64,000 bases of DNA from Roseateles_B sp041913905. GTDB taxonomy: Bacteria > Pseudomonadota > Gammaproteobacteria > Burkholderiales > Burkholderiaceae_C. Below the pieces are notes generated by a model. That model saw only the letters and a list, made by a program, of their open reading frames with translations, was not told the DNA's origin and made no database searches. The translations under genes were made by a program, and so were the position numbers. The DNA lies in NCBI GenBank assembly GCA_041913905.1, contig JAYSEK010000007.1:1-64000 (forward strand). The letters are read 5' to 3'. This document shows positions 30,144 through 39,184 of this stretch, piece after piece (the first letter of the stretch is position 1; each line of letters opens with the position of its first letter).

Positions 30144-31193
30144 TCAGCGGCTGGCGCTGCGGGCCAGGGTGGCCACGGAGTCGCGCTCCACGAGGCGGGG
30201 CTCGGGCAGCTTCAGGGTGGGCTTGCCGCCGGCCAGCATCTCCAGCAGGGCCTGGGCGGTGAGCCGGCCCAGCTCCAGGCTGGCCTGGTGCACCGTGGTG
30301 AGGGGTGGCGTCATGTGCATGGCCAGCGCCAGGTCGTCGAAGCCCACCAGCGAGAGGTCTTGCGGCACGCGCAGGCCGGCCTTGTGCAGGGCGACGGCGG
30401 CACCCATGGCCATCTGGTCATTGGCGGCGAACAGCGCGGTGAAGCGGTGCGGGCTGGCCAGCAGGCGCTCGGCGGCCTGGCGGCCACCTTCCTCCAGGTA
30501 ATTGCCGCATTCCACCAGCTCGGGCCGGAAGGCGATGCCGGCGGCTTCCAGCGCGGCCTGGTAGCCGGCCAGGCGTTCGCGGGCGTCGGAATGGCTCTGG
30601 TCGCCGCCGATGTGGGCGATGTCCCGGTGGCCGCGGGCGATCAGGTGCTGGGTCGCCAGCCGGGCGCCCTCGCGGTGGTCGTAGTCCATGGCATAGAGAT
30701 TGGGCGCCTTGATGCTGCGCCCGGTCACCACGGTGGGCACCTGCTTGGCCAACTGGCGCAGCGCGGCGTCGCCCAGCCGGCCGTTGAGGATGATCATGCC
30801 GTCCACGCGGCGGCCCATCAGGGTGTCGATGCAGCGCTGCTCCACCGCCACGTCCCAGTGGCCGCTGACGAAGAGGGCGCTGTAGTGCGCCTCGCTGAGC
30901 GTCTCCTCGATGCCGCGCATGGCGACGCCGAAGAAGGGGCTGTCGATGAACTGGGTGATCACGCCGATGCTCATCGTGCGCCCGCCCGCCAGGCCGCGGG
31001 CAATCGGGTTGGGCACGAAGCCCAGCTCGGCGATGGCGCGGTCCACCGCGGCCTTCTTCTCCGCGCTGACTACCGCCGTGCCGTTGAGGATGCGGGAGAC
31101 AGTGCTGGGCGACACGCCGCTGGCCTCGGCCACCATGCCGAGTGTGACGGGACCGGACTTGCGAGCCGAGGGCGGAGCGGGGGTTCGAGCCAT
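30144..31193 (-). CDS. LacI-family transcriptional repressor
   Basis: A 349-residue regulator. The N-terminal helix-turn-helix and hinge helix read VTLGMVAEASGVSPSTVSRILNG....PNPIARGLAG, followed by a periplasmic-binding-like effector domain (ANDQMAMGAAVALHKAGL, LVGFDDLALA). It lies directly upstream of the TonB receptor gene on the same strand and is the only regulator in the locus, so it is the best candidate to bind the four TGAAA..CG..TTTCA palindromes. The inducer should be glucose or a beta-glucan fragment (inference). A half-matching site at about 31206-31219 near its own start hints at autoregulation. The 320 bp between this gene and mraZ hold both promoters and no other gene. Confidence 0.92.
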   Translation of the reverse strand: MARTPAPPSARKSGPVTLGMVAEASGVSPSTVSRILNGTAVVSAEKKAAVDRAIAELGFVPNPIARGLAGGRTMSIGVITQFIDSPFFGVAMRGIEETLSEAHYSALFVSGHWDVAVEQRCIDTLMGRRVDGMIILNGRLGDAALRQLAKQVPTVVTGRSIKAPNLYAMDYDHREGARLATQHLIARGHRDIAHIGGDQSHSDARERLAGYQAALEAAGIAFRPELVECGNYLEEGGRQAAERLLASPHRFTALFAANDQMAMGAAVALHKAGLRVPQDLSLVGFDDLALAMHMTPPLTTVHQASLELGRLTAQALLEMLAGGKPTLKLPEPRLVERDSVATLARSASR

Positions 31194-31444
31194 GAGCGGA
31201 GCGCCATGAAAGCGTTTGCGTGAAGGTTGGCGGCGAGTGTAAGGGCAGCGTTCGCTGCCTGTGACTGGCGCGCGCCGGGTGCCGGCGGGGACTGCGGGAA
31301 AGTCCCCAATCCCGCGTCCCGCAGTTCATCCAGCACTTTTAGTGCGATCTGCAAGTCCTTATTTTTGAAGGACTTTTTTTCTGCGATGTTGCGATGAAAT
31401 CAACTGTAAGTGATTGATTTCATTGGACTTTTTTCCGATTTTCC

Positions 31445-31506
31445 TTGACCTGGCTGAAGTCGGTTAGTAAAGTGGGAGAAATTGTCAAATTGTGGGTCGC
31501 TGTGGC
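31445..31506 (+). promoter_or_regulatory. mraZ promoter with phased MraZ-box-like repeats
   Basis: TTGACC (31445-31450), a 17-base spacer and TAAAGT (31468-31473) form the likely promoter of the division cluster. GTGGG occurs at 31472-31476 and 31492-31496, and GTGGC at 31502-31506. The starts are 20 and 10 bases apart, and a degenerate unit fills position 31482. MraZ proteins are known to bind TGGGN repeats at about 10-base spacing near their own promoter, so autorepression is likely. Confidence 0.75.
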
Positions 31507-31513
31507 GAATTAC

Positions 31514-31942
31514 GTGTTTCAAGGGGCGAGTGCCTTGGCGATGGACGCCAAGGGGCGCTTGACCGTCCCTGCACGTCACCGCGAGCTGCTGCAGGCGCTG
31601 TGCAACGGCCAGCTGACGGTCACCAAGCACCCGGAGGGCTGCCTGATGGTCTTCCCCCGTCCGGCCTGGGAGACCTTCCGTGACCGCATCGCCGCCCTGC
31701 CCATGTCGGCCGCCGGCTGGAAGCGCGTGTTCCTGGGCAATGCCCAGGACGTGGAGATCGACAGCGCCGCCCGCGTGCTCATCGCCCCCGAACTCCGCGC
31801 CAGCGCCAGCCTGCAAAAGGACGTGATGCTGCTGGGCATGGGCAGCCACTTCGAGCTCTGGGATGCCGCGGCCTATGCCGCGCATGAGGCCCAGGTCATG
31901 CAATCCGAGCTGCCGGACGCGCTCAAGGACTTCAGCTTCTGA
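31514..31942 (+). CDS. mraZ: transcriptional regulator MraZ
   Basis: First gene of the division cluster; a DNA-binding ring protein with two AbrB-like (SpoVT) repeats. The 142-residue product shows FQGASALAMDAKGRLTVPARHRELL in repeat 1 and DVEIDSAARVLIAPELRASA in repeat 2. GTG 31514 is chosen because family members begin at VFQGAS. Earlier in-frame codons (GTG 31502, TTG 31490) would add residues not seen in the family, though TTG 31490 has GGGAGAA at a slightly long distance. The stop codon is one base before the rsmH start codon. Confidence 0.93.
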   Translation: MFQGASALAMDAKGRLTVPARHRELLQALCNGQLTVTKHPEGCLMVFPRPAWETFRDRIAALPMSAAGWKRVFLGNAQDVEIDSAARVLIAPELRASASLQKDVMLLGMGSHFELWDAAAYAAHEAQVMQSELPDALKDFSF

Positions 31943-31943
31943 T

Positions 31944-32966
31944 ATGAGCGCCACCACGCCTGCTTCCCTCCAGTCTTTCAAGCACACGACCGTCCTGCTG
32001 GACGAGACGGTCGAGGGTGTGCTGCACGATCCTGAGGGTGTCTATGTGGATGGCACCTTCGGGCGCGGCGGGCATTCCCGCCTGCTGCTGAGTCGGCTGG
32101 GGCCGGGAGGGAGGCTCATCGCCATCGACCGGGACCCCGAGGCCATCGCGGCCGCCACCTCAGGCGAGACGCGGGTCGAGGACCCGCGTTTTTGCATCTG
32201 CCACGCGCCTTTCGCGCAGATGGGCGCCGAGCTGGAGCGCCTGGGTGTGCATGCCATCGACGGCCTGATGCTGGACCTGGGCGTTTCCAGCCCGCAGATC
32301 GACAACCCCGAGCGCGGTTTCAGCTTCCGTTTCGACGGCCCGCTGGACATGCGCATGGATACGACCCGTGGCGAGAGCGCCGCGGACTTCCTGGCCCGTG
32401 CCGACGAGCGCCAGATTGCTGAGGTGATACGCGACTATGGCGAAGAACGGTTTGCTCTCCCGATTGCAAAGGCGCTTGTGGCTCGCCGGGAAGGCGGGAG
32501 CCCTGTTCGAACAACCGCCGAGCTTTCCAAAGTCGTGGCTGGTGCGGTCAAAACCCGCGAACCGGGCCAGGACCCTGCAACGCGCACATTTCAGGCTCTA
32601 CGGATATTCGTCAACGCCGAGCTTGAAGAACTCGAACAGGGGCTGAACACGGCGCTGCGCCTGCTGCGCCCGGGCGGCCGCCTGGCGGTGATCAGCTTCC
32701 ATTCGCTGGAAGACCGCATCGTCAAGAACTTCATCGCCCAGCACAGCAAGGACGTGGTCGACCGCCGTGCGATGTTCGCGGCGCCCAAGCCCCTGGTGCT
32801 CAAGGCCCTGGGTCGCGTCAAGCCCAGCGAGGCCGAGGTCAAGGCCAATCCGCGCTCCCGCTCGGCCATTCTGCGCGTGGCCGAACGCACCGATGCGCCG
32901 CTGGTCGAGGCCCCCGCCGCCATGCCCAAGCCGGGCAAGCCGGCCAGGCGCAAGGGAGGCCGCTGA
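31944..32966 (+). CDS. rsmH: 16S rRNA m4C1402 methyltransferase
   Basis: Methylates N4 of C1402 in 16S rRNA using S-adenosylmethionine. The 340-residue product has the SAM-binding loop DGTFGRGGHS (36-45), the family block GLMLDLGVSSPQIDNPERGFSFR, and near the C-terminus FHSLEDRIVKNFI and PRSRSAILR. ATG 31944 follows the mraZ stop codon directly. The middle of the gene (32421-32639) has strikingly different codon use from both flanks, with 32 of 73 codons ending in A or T, although the encoded protein stays conserved. The stop overlaps the ftsL start by one base. Confidence 0.96.
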   Translation: MSATTPASLQSFKHTTVLLDETVEGVLHDPEGVYVDGTFGRGGHSRLLLSRLGPGGRLIAIDRDPEAIAAATSGETRVEDPRFCICHAPFAQMGAELERLGVHAIDGLMLDLGVSSPQIDNPERGFSFRFDGPLDMRMDTTRGESAADFLARADERQIAEVIRDYGEERFALPIAKALVARREGGSPVRTTAELSKVVAGAVKTREPGQDPATRTFQALRIFVNAELEELEQGLNTALRLLRPGGRLAVISFHSLEDRIVKNFIAQHSKDVVDRRAMFAAPKPLVLKALGRVKPSEAEVKANPRSRSAILRVAERTDAPLVEAPAAMPKPGKPARRKGGR

Positions 32967-33274
32967 TGTGGTCCCGCATCACGCTGGTGTTGTTGGCTGC
33001 GGTGATGGTCTCGGGCTACTACCTGGTGCGCAGCAGCTATGAGGCGCGGCGCCTGTTCACCGAGCTGGACCGCGCCCAGAACGAAGGGCGCAAGCTGGAG
33101 GCCGACCACCAGCGCCTGCTGGCCGAGCGCCATGCCCAGGCCACCAACCTGCGCGTCGAGCAGGTTGCACGCGAGCGCCTGAAGATGCGCGCCGTCTCGC
33201 CCGCCATCACCCAGACCGTGGAGCTGAGCGGCCGTCCCGCCTCGGTCGCAACGCAGGCAGGGGTGCGGCCATGA
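32966..33274 (+). CDS. ftsL: cell division protein FtsL
   Basis: Small bitopic division protein of 102 residues. A short N-terminus is followed by one membrane helix (ITLVLLAAVMVSGYYLV), then a periplasmic coiled-coil segment rich in Glu, Arg and Leu (RLFTELDRAQNEGRKLEADHQRLL and onward). FtsL joins FtsB and FtsQ to activate septal peptidoglycan synthesis. Sequence conservation is low; the call rests on size, topology and position between rsmH and ftsI. It overlaps rsmH by one base and ftsI by four. Confidence 0.93.
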   Translation: MWSRITLVLLAAVMVSGYYLVRSSYEARRLFTELDRAQNEGRKLEADHQRLLAERHAQATNLRVEQVARERLKMRAVSPAITQTVELSGRPASVATQAGVRP

Positions 33275-35052
33275 GCGCCAAGCGCCCCGGCGGCAGCGCC
33301 CTGAGCCCGCGCGGCGTCAACTACGCCACCAGCCCGCTGCTGGCGGCCAAGACGCCACCCTGGCGATCGCGCTTCATCGTGGCCCTGGTGGGTCTGGCCT
33401 TCATCGGGCTGCTGGGGCGCGCCGTCTACGTACAGCTGATCGCCCAGGACTTCTTCCAGCGCCAGGGCGAGGCCCGCTACGCCCACACCCTGGAGCTGCC
33501 CGCCAGCCGCGGCCAGATCAAGGACCGCAGCGGCCAGGTGCTGGCCTCCAGCGTGGCCGTGCCGTCGATCTGGGCCTTCCCCAAAGACGTCGACACCGAC
33601 CCCGACAAGCGCCGCGAACTGGCCCGCATCCTCAAGATCAGCCCGCAGGAGCTGGACAGGCGCCTGGACCCGGCCAACCGCTTCGTCTTTCTGCGCCGCC
33701 AGGCCGACGACGACACGGCGGCCAAGATCAAGGCGCTGAACCTCAAGGGCGTCTTCCAGGACCGCGAGTACAAGCGCCAGTACCCCGAGGGCGAGTCCGC
33801 CGCGCACATCGTGGGCTTCACCAACCTGGAAGAAAAGGGTCAGGAGGGCATCGAGCTGGCCTTCCAGAAGGATCTGCAGGGCCGCGACGGCAGCCGCGCC
33901 GTCGTCAAGGACCGCCTGGGCCGCGTGGTCGAGGACATGGGCGAGCGCGTCCCCGCCAGCAACGGGCGCGACATCCAGCTTTCCATCGACGCCAAGGTGC
34001 AGTTCTTCGCCTACCAGCGCATCCGCGACGCCGTGGCCGAGCACCGCGCCAAGGCCGGTTCGGTGGTGGTGCTGGACGTGCAGACCGGCGAGGTGCTGGC
34101 CCTGGCCAACTGGCCCAGCTACAACCCCGGCGATCGCCAGAACCTGATGGGCGAGCAGCTGCGCAACCGCGCGCTGACGGACGTCTTCGAGCCCGGCTCG
34201 ACGATGAAGCCCTTCACCATCGGCCTGGCCCTGGAGACCGGCCGCGTGCGGCCGGACACCGTCGTCAACACGGCGCGAGGCAGCGTGATGATCGCCGGCT
34301 GGTCGCCGACCGACGTCCACCCCTACGGCGACCTGACGGTGGCGCAGGTCATCCAGAAGTCCAGCAACGTGGGAACGGCCAAGATCGCCATGCAGATGCC
34401 GGCCCGCGAGATGCACGAGATGTTCACGGCCATCGGCCTGGGCCAGCGTCCGCAGCTGGAATTCCCCGGCGCGATGACCGGCAAGCTGCGGCCCTACAAG
34501 AGCTGGCGGCCCATCGAGCAGGCCACCATGAGCTACGGCTACGGCCTCTCGGCCTCGCTGTTCCAGCTGGCGCGGGCCTACACCACCTTCGCCCGCGACG
34601 GCGAGGTGATCCCCGTCACCATCATGAAGCGGCCCACCAGCGACCCGGTCAGCGGACTGCGCGTGTTCAAGCCCGAAGTCGCCCAGCAGGTGCGCGCCAT
34701 GCTGCAGACCGCCGCGGCGCCGGGCGGCACGGCGCCGGCGGCCATGGTCCCGGGCTACAGCATCGGCGGCAAGTCCGGCACCGCGCACAAGCAGGAAGGC
34801 AAGGGCTATGCGGGCCACAAGTACCGTTCCTGGTTCGTCGGGCTGGCGCCCATCAGCAAGCCGCGCATCGTGGTCGCGGTGATGGTGGACGAGCCCAGCA
34901 ACGGCGTGTATTTCGGCGGCGCGGTCGCCGCGCCGGTGTTCAGCCAGGTCGTGGCCCAGACCCTGCGACTGATGGGCGTGCCGCCGGACCTGGACGTCAA
35001 AACACAGATCGTCGCGAGCCAGAAGCTTGAGGCGGTCGAAGAAAGCTTCTGA
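33271..35052 (+). CDS. ftsI: septal peptidoglycan transpeptidase (PBP3)
   Basis: Monofunctional class B penicillin-binding protein of 593 residues that cross-links septal peptidoglycan. One N-terminal membrane helix (FIVALVGLAFIGLLGRAVYV) precedes the pedestal domain, with SRGQIKDRSGQVLA, and the transpeptidase domain. Active-site motifs are S310-T-M-K313 (EPGSTMKPF), S364-S-N366 and K501-S-G-T. It overlaps ftsL by four bases (ATGA) and leads into murE after three bases. Confidence 0.97.
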   Translation: MSAKRPGGSALSPRGVNYATSPLLAAKTPPWRSRFIVALVGLAFIGLLGRAVYVQLIAQDFFQRQGEARYAHTLELPASRGQIKDRSGQVLASSVAVPSIWAFPKDVDTDPDKRRELARILKISPQELDRRLDPANRFVFLRRQADDDTAAKIKALNLKGVFQDREYKRQYPEGESAAHIVGFTNLEEKGQEGIELAFQKDLQGRDGSRAVVKDRLGRVVEDMGERVPASNGRDIQLSIDAKVQFFAYQRIRDAVAEHRAKAGSVVVLDVQTGEVLALANWPSYNPGDRQNLMGEQLRNRALTDVFEPGSTMKPFTIGLALETGRVRPDTVVNTARGSVMIAGWSPTDVHPYGDLTVAQVIQKSSNVGTAKIAMQMPAREMHEMFTAIGLGQRPQLEFPGAMTGKLRPYKSWRPIEQATMSYGYGLSASLFQLARAYTTFARDGEVIPVTIMKRPTSDPVSGLRVFKPEVAQQVRAMLQTAAAPGGTAPAAMVPGYSIGGKSGTAHKQEGKGYAGHKYRSWFVGLAPISKPRIVVAVMVDEPSNGVYFGGAVAAPVFSQVVAQTLRLMGVPPDLDVKTQIVASQKLEAVEESF

Positions 35053-35055
35053 GCC

Positions 35056-36567
35056 ATGCTGACCCGACTCAAATCCCCCGAAGCTGCCGCCCGCTGGCTC
35101 CAGGAATGGACCACGGGCGCCTTGCGTACCGACAGCCGCCTGGTGCAGCCGGGCGACGCCTTCATCGCCTGGCCCGGCTACGCGCGCGACGGCCGCAACT
35201 ACGTGGCGGCTGCCCTGGCGGCCGGTGCGGCGACCTGCCTGGTGGAGAACGAGGGTGTCGAGGCCTTCGGCTTCGTCGATGCCCGCGTGGCCTCGCTGCC
35301 CGAGCTCAAGAGCCGCACCGGCGCCATCGCCGCGCAGTACTACGGCCAGCCCAGCCAGACCCTGCCCATCGTCGCCACCACCGGCACCAACGGCAAGACC
35401 TCCACCGCCTGGTGGACCGCGCAAGCCCTGACCCTGCTCGGCCAGCGCTGCGGCGTGGTCGGCACGCTGGGCGTGGGCGTACCGCCCATCCCCGGCACCG
35501 CGCAGGCCGCGGCCATCGAATACACCGGGCTGACAACACCTGACCCCGTGATGCTGCAGCAGGCCTTCGCCCGCATGCGCGACGAAGGCTTCGGCGCCTG
35601 CGCCATCGAGGCCTCGTCCATCGGCATCAAGGAGCACCGCCTGGACGGCACCCAGGTCCGCGTGGCCCTGTTCACCAACTTCACCCAGGACCACCTGGAC
35701 TACCACGGCAGCATGGCCGCCTACTGGGAAGCCAAGCGCGAGCTCTTCGGCTGGAGCGGCCTGCAGGCGGCGGTGATCAACGTCGACGATGCGCAGGGCG
35801 CGGCACTGGCGGCGGAGCTGCAGTCTCAAGGGAAGCTGGACCTCTGGACCTACGGCCTGAACCGCAGCGATGTGCGCCTTGCCGCCCATGATCTGCACTA
35901 CCGCGCCGGCGGCCTGGCCTTCACGCTGAAAGAGCCGGGCGGGGCGGAGCACCTGGTCGAGACCGGTCTGATCGGCGAATACAACGTGGCCAACCTGCTG
36001 GCCGTGATCGGCGGGCTGCGCGCCCTGGGGCATGCGCTGGACGCCATCGTGCCGGTGGCCGGTCTCGTGACGCCGGTGCCCGGTCGCATGCAGCGGGTGG
36101 GCAACGGCCGCGAGCTGCCGCAGCTGGTGGTGGACTACGCGCACACGCCCGACGCGCTGGAGAAGGCCCTGGCCGCGCTCGCGCCGCTGGCCGAAGCGCG
36201 CGGCGGGAAGCTGGTCTGCGTGTTCGGCTGCGGGGGCGATCGCGACCGGACCAAACGCCCGCAGATGGGCGCCATCGCCGCCCGACTGGCCGGCCAGGTG
36301 GTGGTGACCAGCGACAACCCGCGCAGCGAGGACCCGGCGCAGATCCTGGCCGACATCGTGGCTGGCCTGCCGGCCGGTGCCGCGCACACCGCGCTGGTGG
36401 ACCGCCGTGAGGCGATTCGCGGCGCCGTGCTGGCAGCCCGTCCTGCCGACGTGATCCTGGTGGCTGGCAAGGGCCACGAGGACTACCAGGAGATCCGGGG
36501 CCAGCGCCATCCCTTCTCCGATGTGGAGGAGGCCCGCGCCGCCCTGATCGAAAGGGCCGGCCTGTGA
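35056..36567 (+). CDS. murE: UDP-MurNAc-tripeptide synthetase (meso-diaminopimelate-adding)
   Basis: Cytoplasmic Mur ligase of 503 residues that adds the third residue of the peptidoglycan stem. It has the P-loop GTNGKTS (110-116), the EASSIGIKEHRLDG segment and FTQDHLDYHG. The substrate-selecting motif D420-N-P-R423 indicates meso-diaminopimelate, as expected for a Gram-negative cell. It starts three bases after ftsI and overlaps murF by four bases. Confidence 0.97.
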   Translation: MLTRLKSPEAAARWLQEWTTGALRTDSRLVQPGDAFIAWPGYARDGRNYVAAALAAGAATCLVENEGVEAFGFVDARVASLPELKSRTGAIAAQYYGQPSQTLPIVATTGTNGKTSTAWWTAQALTLLGQRCGVVGTLGVGVPPIPGTAQAAAIEYTGLTTPDPVMLQQAFARMRDEGFGACAIEASSIGIKEHRLDGTQVRVALFTNFTQDHLDYHGSMAAYWEAKRELFGWSGLQAAVINVDDAQGAALAAELQSQGKLDLWTYGLNRSDVRLAAHDLHYRAGGLAFTLKEPGGAEHLVETGLIGEYNVANLLAVIGGLRALGHALDAIVPVAGLVTPVPGRMQRVGNGRELPQLVVDYAHTPDALEKALAALAPLAEARGGKLVCVFGCGGDRDRTKRPQMGAIAARLAGQVVVTSDNPRSEDPAQILADIVAGLPAGAAHTALVDRREAIRGAVLAARPADVILVAGKGHEDYQEIRGQRHPFSDVEEARAALIERAGL

Positions 36568-38012
36568 GCGCGGCCTGCCTGATGACCCTGGCCCAGGCCC
36601 ATGCCCTGCTGCAGCCCCTGCTGCCGCAGGCCCGCCTGGTGGGCGACGGCGCGACGCCGCTGCAGCGGGTGCACAGCGACACCCGCAGCCTGCAGCCCGG
36701 CGACCTCTTCGTGGCGCTGCGCGGCGAGCGCTTCGATGCCAACGACTTCCTGGCCCAGGCCCGTGACGCCGGTGCCGCCGCGGCCCTGGCCGAGCGCGGC
36801 CTGGACGCGGCCGGCCTGCCCGGCATCGAGGTGCCGGATGCACGCGCGGCCCTCGGCCTGCTGGCCCAGGCCTGGCGTGCGCGCCTGCGGCTGCCGGTGA
36901 TCGCGGTGACGGGCAGCAATGGCAAGACCACGGTCACGCAGATGATCGCCTGCATCCTGTCCGCCTGGCTGGGCGAGGATGCGCTGGCCACGCAGGGCAA
37001 TCTGAACAACGAGATCGGCGTGCCGCTGACCGTGCTGCGCCTGCGCCAGGACGAGACCCGCTGGCACCGCGCCGCGGTGATCGAGCTGGGCATGAACCAC
37101 CCCGGCGAGATCGCCCCGCTGGCCGCCATGGCCCAGCCCACCGTGGCCCTGGTCAACAACGCCCAGCGCGAGCACCAGGAGTACATGGGCACGGTGGAGG
37201 CCTCGGCGCGCGAGAACGGCGAGGTGATCCGCGCCCTGCCCAGCACCGGCGTGGCGGTGTTCCCTGCCGAGGATGCCTGTGCGCCGATCTGGCATGAGCT
37301 GGCCGGCGATCGCGCGCAGCTGAGCTTCGCCCTGCAAGGCCCGGCGGACGTGACCGGCCGCGCGCAGTGGGTGGAAGCTGGCCATTGGGCGCTGGAGCTC
37401 CACACGCCCGCCGGCGATGCGCCCGTCGCGCTCGCGGTGGCGGGCCTGCACAACGTGCGCAATGCGCTGGCGGCCGCCACCTGCTGCCTGGCCGCGGGCG
37501 CGCCGCTGGCCGCAGTCGCACAAGGGCTGGAGGCCTTCCGCCCGGTCAAGGGCCGCTCGGCGCTGCGCCGGGTCCAGCGGGCGGGGCAAGACCTGACCCT
37601 GATCGACGACAGCTACAACGCCAACCCGGACAGCGTGCGGGCGGGCATCGAAGTCCTGGCCGACCTGCCAGGCAGCAGCTGGCTGGTGCTGGGTGACATG
37701 GGCGAGGTCGGTGACCAGGGCCCGGAATTCCACCGCGAGGTGGGGGCCTACGCGGCCCAGCGCGGCCTGGCCGCGCTGTGGTGTGCGGGGCCGGCGGCGG
37801 CCCATGCGGCCGCGGCCTTTGAGGCGTCGGGAGGGGCTGCAGTGCGCGAGGCCTGCAGAACCTTTGCGACGGTGGACGAGCTCATCGCGGCGCTGGACGC
37901 CGCACCGGAAGTCAAGAACGTGCTCGTCAAGGGATCGAGATTCATGCGCATGGAACGAGTGGTGGCGGCGCTGGCCGGCACGCAGGACCAAGGGGACGCA
38001 CATGCTGCTTAG
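36564..38012 (+). CDS. murF: UDP-MurNAc-pentapeptide synthetase (D-Ala-D-Ala-adding)
   Basis: Adds D-Ala-D-Ala to the tripeptide precursor. The 482-residue product has the Mur ligase P-loop GSNGKTT (117-123), ELGMNHPGEI and IDDSYNANPDSVRAG, which is the MurF signature. GTG 36564 overlaps the murE stop codon (GTGA). ATG 36582 is a possible later start. The end overlaps mraY by 11 bases. The 14-base repeat at 37586 is read here as QDLTL. Confidence 0.96.
   Translation: MSAACLMTLAQAHALLQPLLPQARLVGDGATPLQRVHSDTRSLQPGDLFVALRGERFDANDFLAQARDAGAAAALAERGLDAAGLPGIEVPDARAALGLLAQAWRARLRLPVIAVTGSNGKTTVTQMIACILSAWLGEDALATQGNLNNEIGVPLTVLRLRQDETRWHRAAVIELGMNHPGEIAPLAAMAQPTVALVNNAQREHQEYMGTVEASARENGEVIRALPSTGVAVFPAEDACAPIWHELAGDRAQLSFALQGPADVTGRAQWVEAGHWALELHTPAGDAPVALAVAGLHNVRNALAAATCCLAAGAPLAAVAQGLEAFRPVKGRSALRRVQRAGQDLTLIDDSYNANPDSVRAGIEVLADLPGSSWLVLGDMGEVGDQGPEFHREVGAYAAQRGLAALWCAGPAAAHAAAAFEASGGAAVREACRTFATVDELIAALDAAPEVKNVLVKGSRFMRMERVVAALAGTQDQGDAHAA
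37586..37599 (-). repeat. 14-base repeat, copy 5 (reverse orientation)
   Basis: Exact reverse complement, GCAAGACCTGACCC, inside murF, where it encodes QDLTL just before the IDDSYNANP signature. Confidence 0.8.
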
Positions 38013-39180
38013 TCTGGCGCAGTGGCTGGCAGGGCTGTACCCCGAGTGGGGCTTTCTGCGCGTCTTCAACTACATCACCTTCCGCGCCGTCATGGCCGCC
38101 ATGACGGCGCTGCTGATCGGCCTGGCCTTCGGGCCGTGGGTGATCCGCCGCCTGACCGAGATGAAGATCGGCCAGCCCATCCGCGAGTACGGCGTGCAGC
38201 AGCACCTGGCCAAGAGCGGCACGCCCACCATGGGCGGGGTGCTGATCCTGATCGGCATCGGCATCTCCACGCTGCTGTGGTTCGACTGGACCAACCGCTT
38301 CGTGTGGGTGGTGATGCTGGTCACCATGGGCTTCGGCGCCATCGGCTGGGTCGACGACTGGCGCAAGGTGGTCTACAAGGATCCCGAAGGCATGAAGAGC
38401 CGCGAGAAGTTCTTCTGGCAGTCGCTGATCGGCCTGATCGCTGCGCTGTACCTGGCCTTCTCGGTGTCTGAAACCAGCTTCCTGGGCGTGGTGCAGCTGT
38501 TCTTCCGCTGGGTCTCCAGCGGCTTCTCGACCGAGCTGCCGCCCAAGGCCGACCTGCTGGTGCCCTTCTTCAAGACGGTGAGCTACCCGCTGGGCGTCTT
38601 CGGCTTCATCGGCCTTTCCTACTTCGTGATCGTGGGCACCAGCAACGCCGTGAACTTCACCGACGGCCTGGACGGCCTGGCCATCATGCCGGTGGTGCTG
38701 GTGGGCTCGGCCCTGGGCATCTTCGCCTACCTGACCGGCTCCTCGGTCTACTCGAAGTACCTGCTGCTGCCCTACATCCCTGGCGCGGGCGAGCTGCTGA
38801 TCTTCTGCGGCGCGCTGGCGGGGGCAGGTCTTGCCTTCCTGTGGTTCAACACCCACCCGGCCCAGGTCTTCATGGGCGACGTCGGCGCGCTGGCCCTGGG
38901 CGGCGGCCTGGGCACGCTGGCCGTGATCACGCGCCAGGAGATCGTGCTCGGCATCATGGGCGGCGTCTTCGTGGCCGAGGTGCTCTCGGTGATGCTGCAG
39001 GTGAGCTGGTTCAAGTACACCAAGAAGAAGTTCGGCGAGGGCAAGCGCATCTTCAAGATGGCGCCGCTGCACCATCACTTCGAGAAGTCGGGCTGGCGCG
39101 AGACCCAGGTGGTCGTGCGCTTCTGGATCATCACCATGCTGCTGTGCCTGATCGGCCTGTCCAGCCTGAAGTTGAGGTAA
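38002..39180 (+). CDS. mraY: phospho-MurNAc-pentapeptide translocase
   Basis: Integral membrane enzyme of 392 residues with about ten helices that moves phospho-MurNAc-pentapeptide onto undecaprenyl phosphate to form lipid I. Conserved blocks include SGTPTMGGVLIL, the metal-site pair in GWVDDWRK, NFTDGLDGLA with its aspartates, FMGDVGALALGG and the C-terminal PLHHHFEKSGW. ATG 38002 is preceded by AGGGGAC and lies within the end of murF, so the genes are coupled. Confidence 0.97.
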   Translation: MLLSLAQWLAGLYPEWGFLRVFNYITFRAVMAAMTALLIGLAFGPWVIRRLTEMKIGQPIREYGVQQHLAKSGTPTMGGVLILIGIGISTLLWFDWTNRFVWVVMLVTMGFGAIGWVDDWRKVVYKDPEGMKSREKFFWQSLIGLIAALYLAFSVSETSFLGVVQLFFRWVSSGFSTELPPKADLLVPFFKTVSYPLGVFGFIGLSYFVIVGTSNAVNFTDGLDGLAIMPVVLVGSALGIFAYLTGSSVYSKYLLLPYIPGAGELLIFCGALAGAGLAFLWFNTHPAQVFMGDVGALALGGGLGTLAVITRQEIVLGIMGGVFVAEVLSVMLQVSWFKYTKKKFGEGKRIFKMAPLHHHFEKSGWRETQVVVRFWIITMLLCLIGLSSLKLR

Positions 39181-39184
39181 GCCC

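Noticed and set aside
31206..31219. Possible LacI operator at the regulator's own start (TGAAAGCGTTTGCG)
   Set aside because: Only the left half and centre match the other four sites; kept as a hint of autoregulation but not as a feature.
33037..36843. Very long open frame on the minus strand opposite ftsI, murE and murF (over 1,200 codons)
   Set aside because: It is antisense to three certain genes, has no family-like sequence, and such shadows are normal in DNA with extreme GC at third positions.
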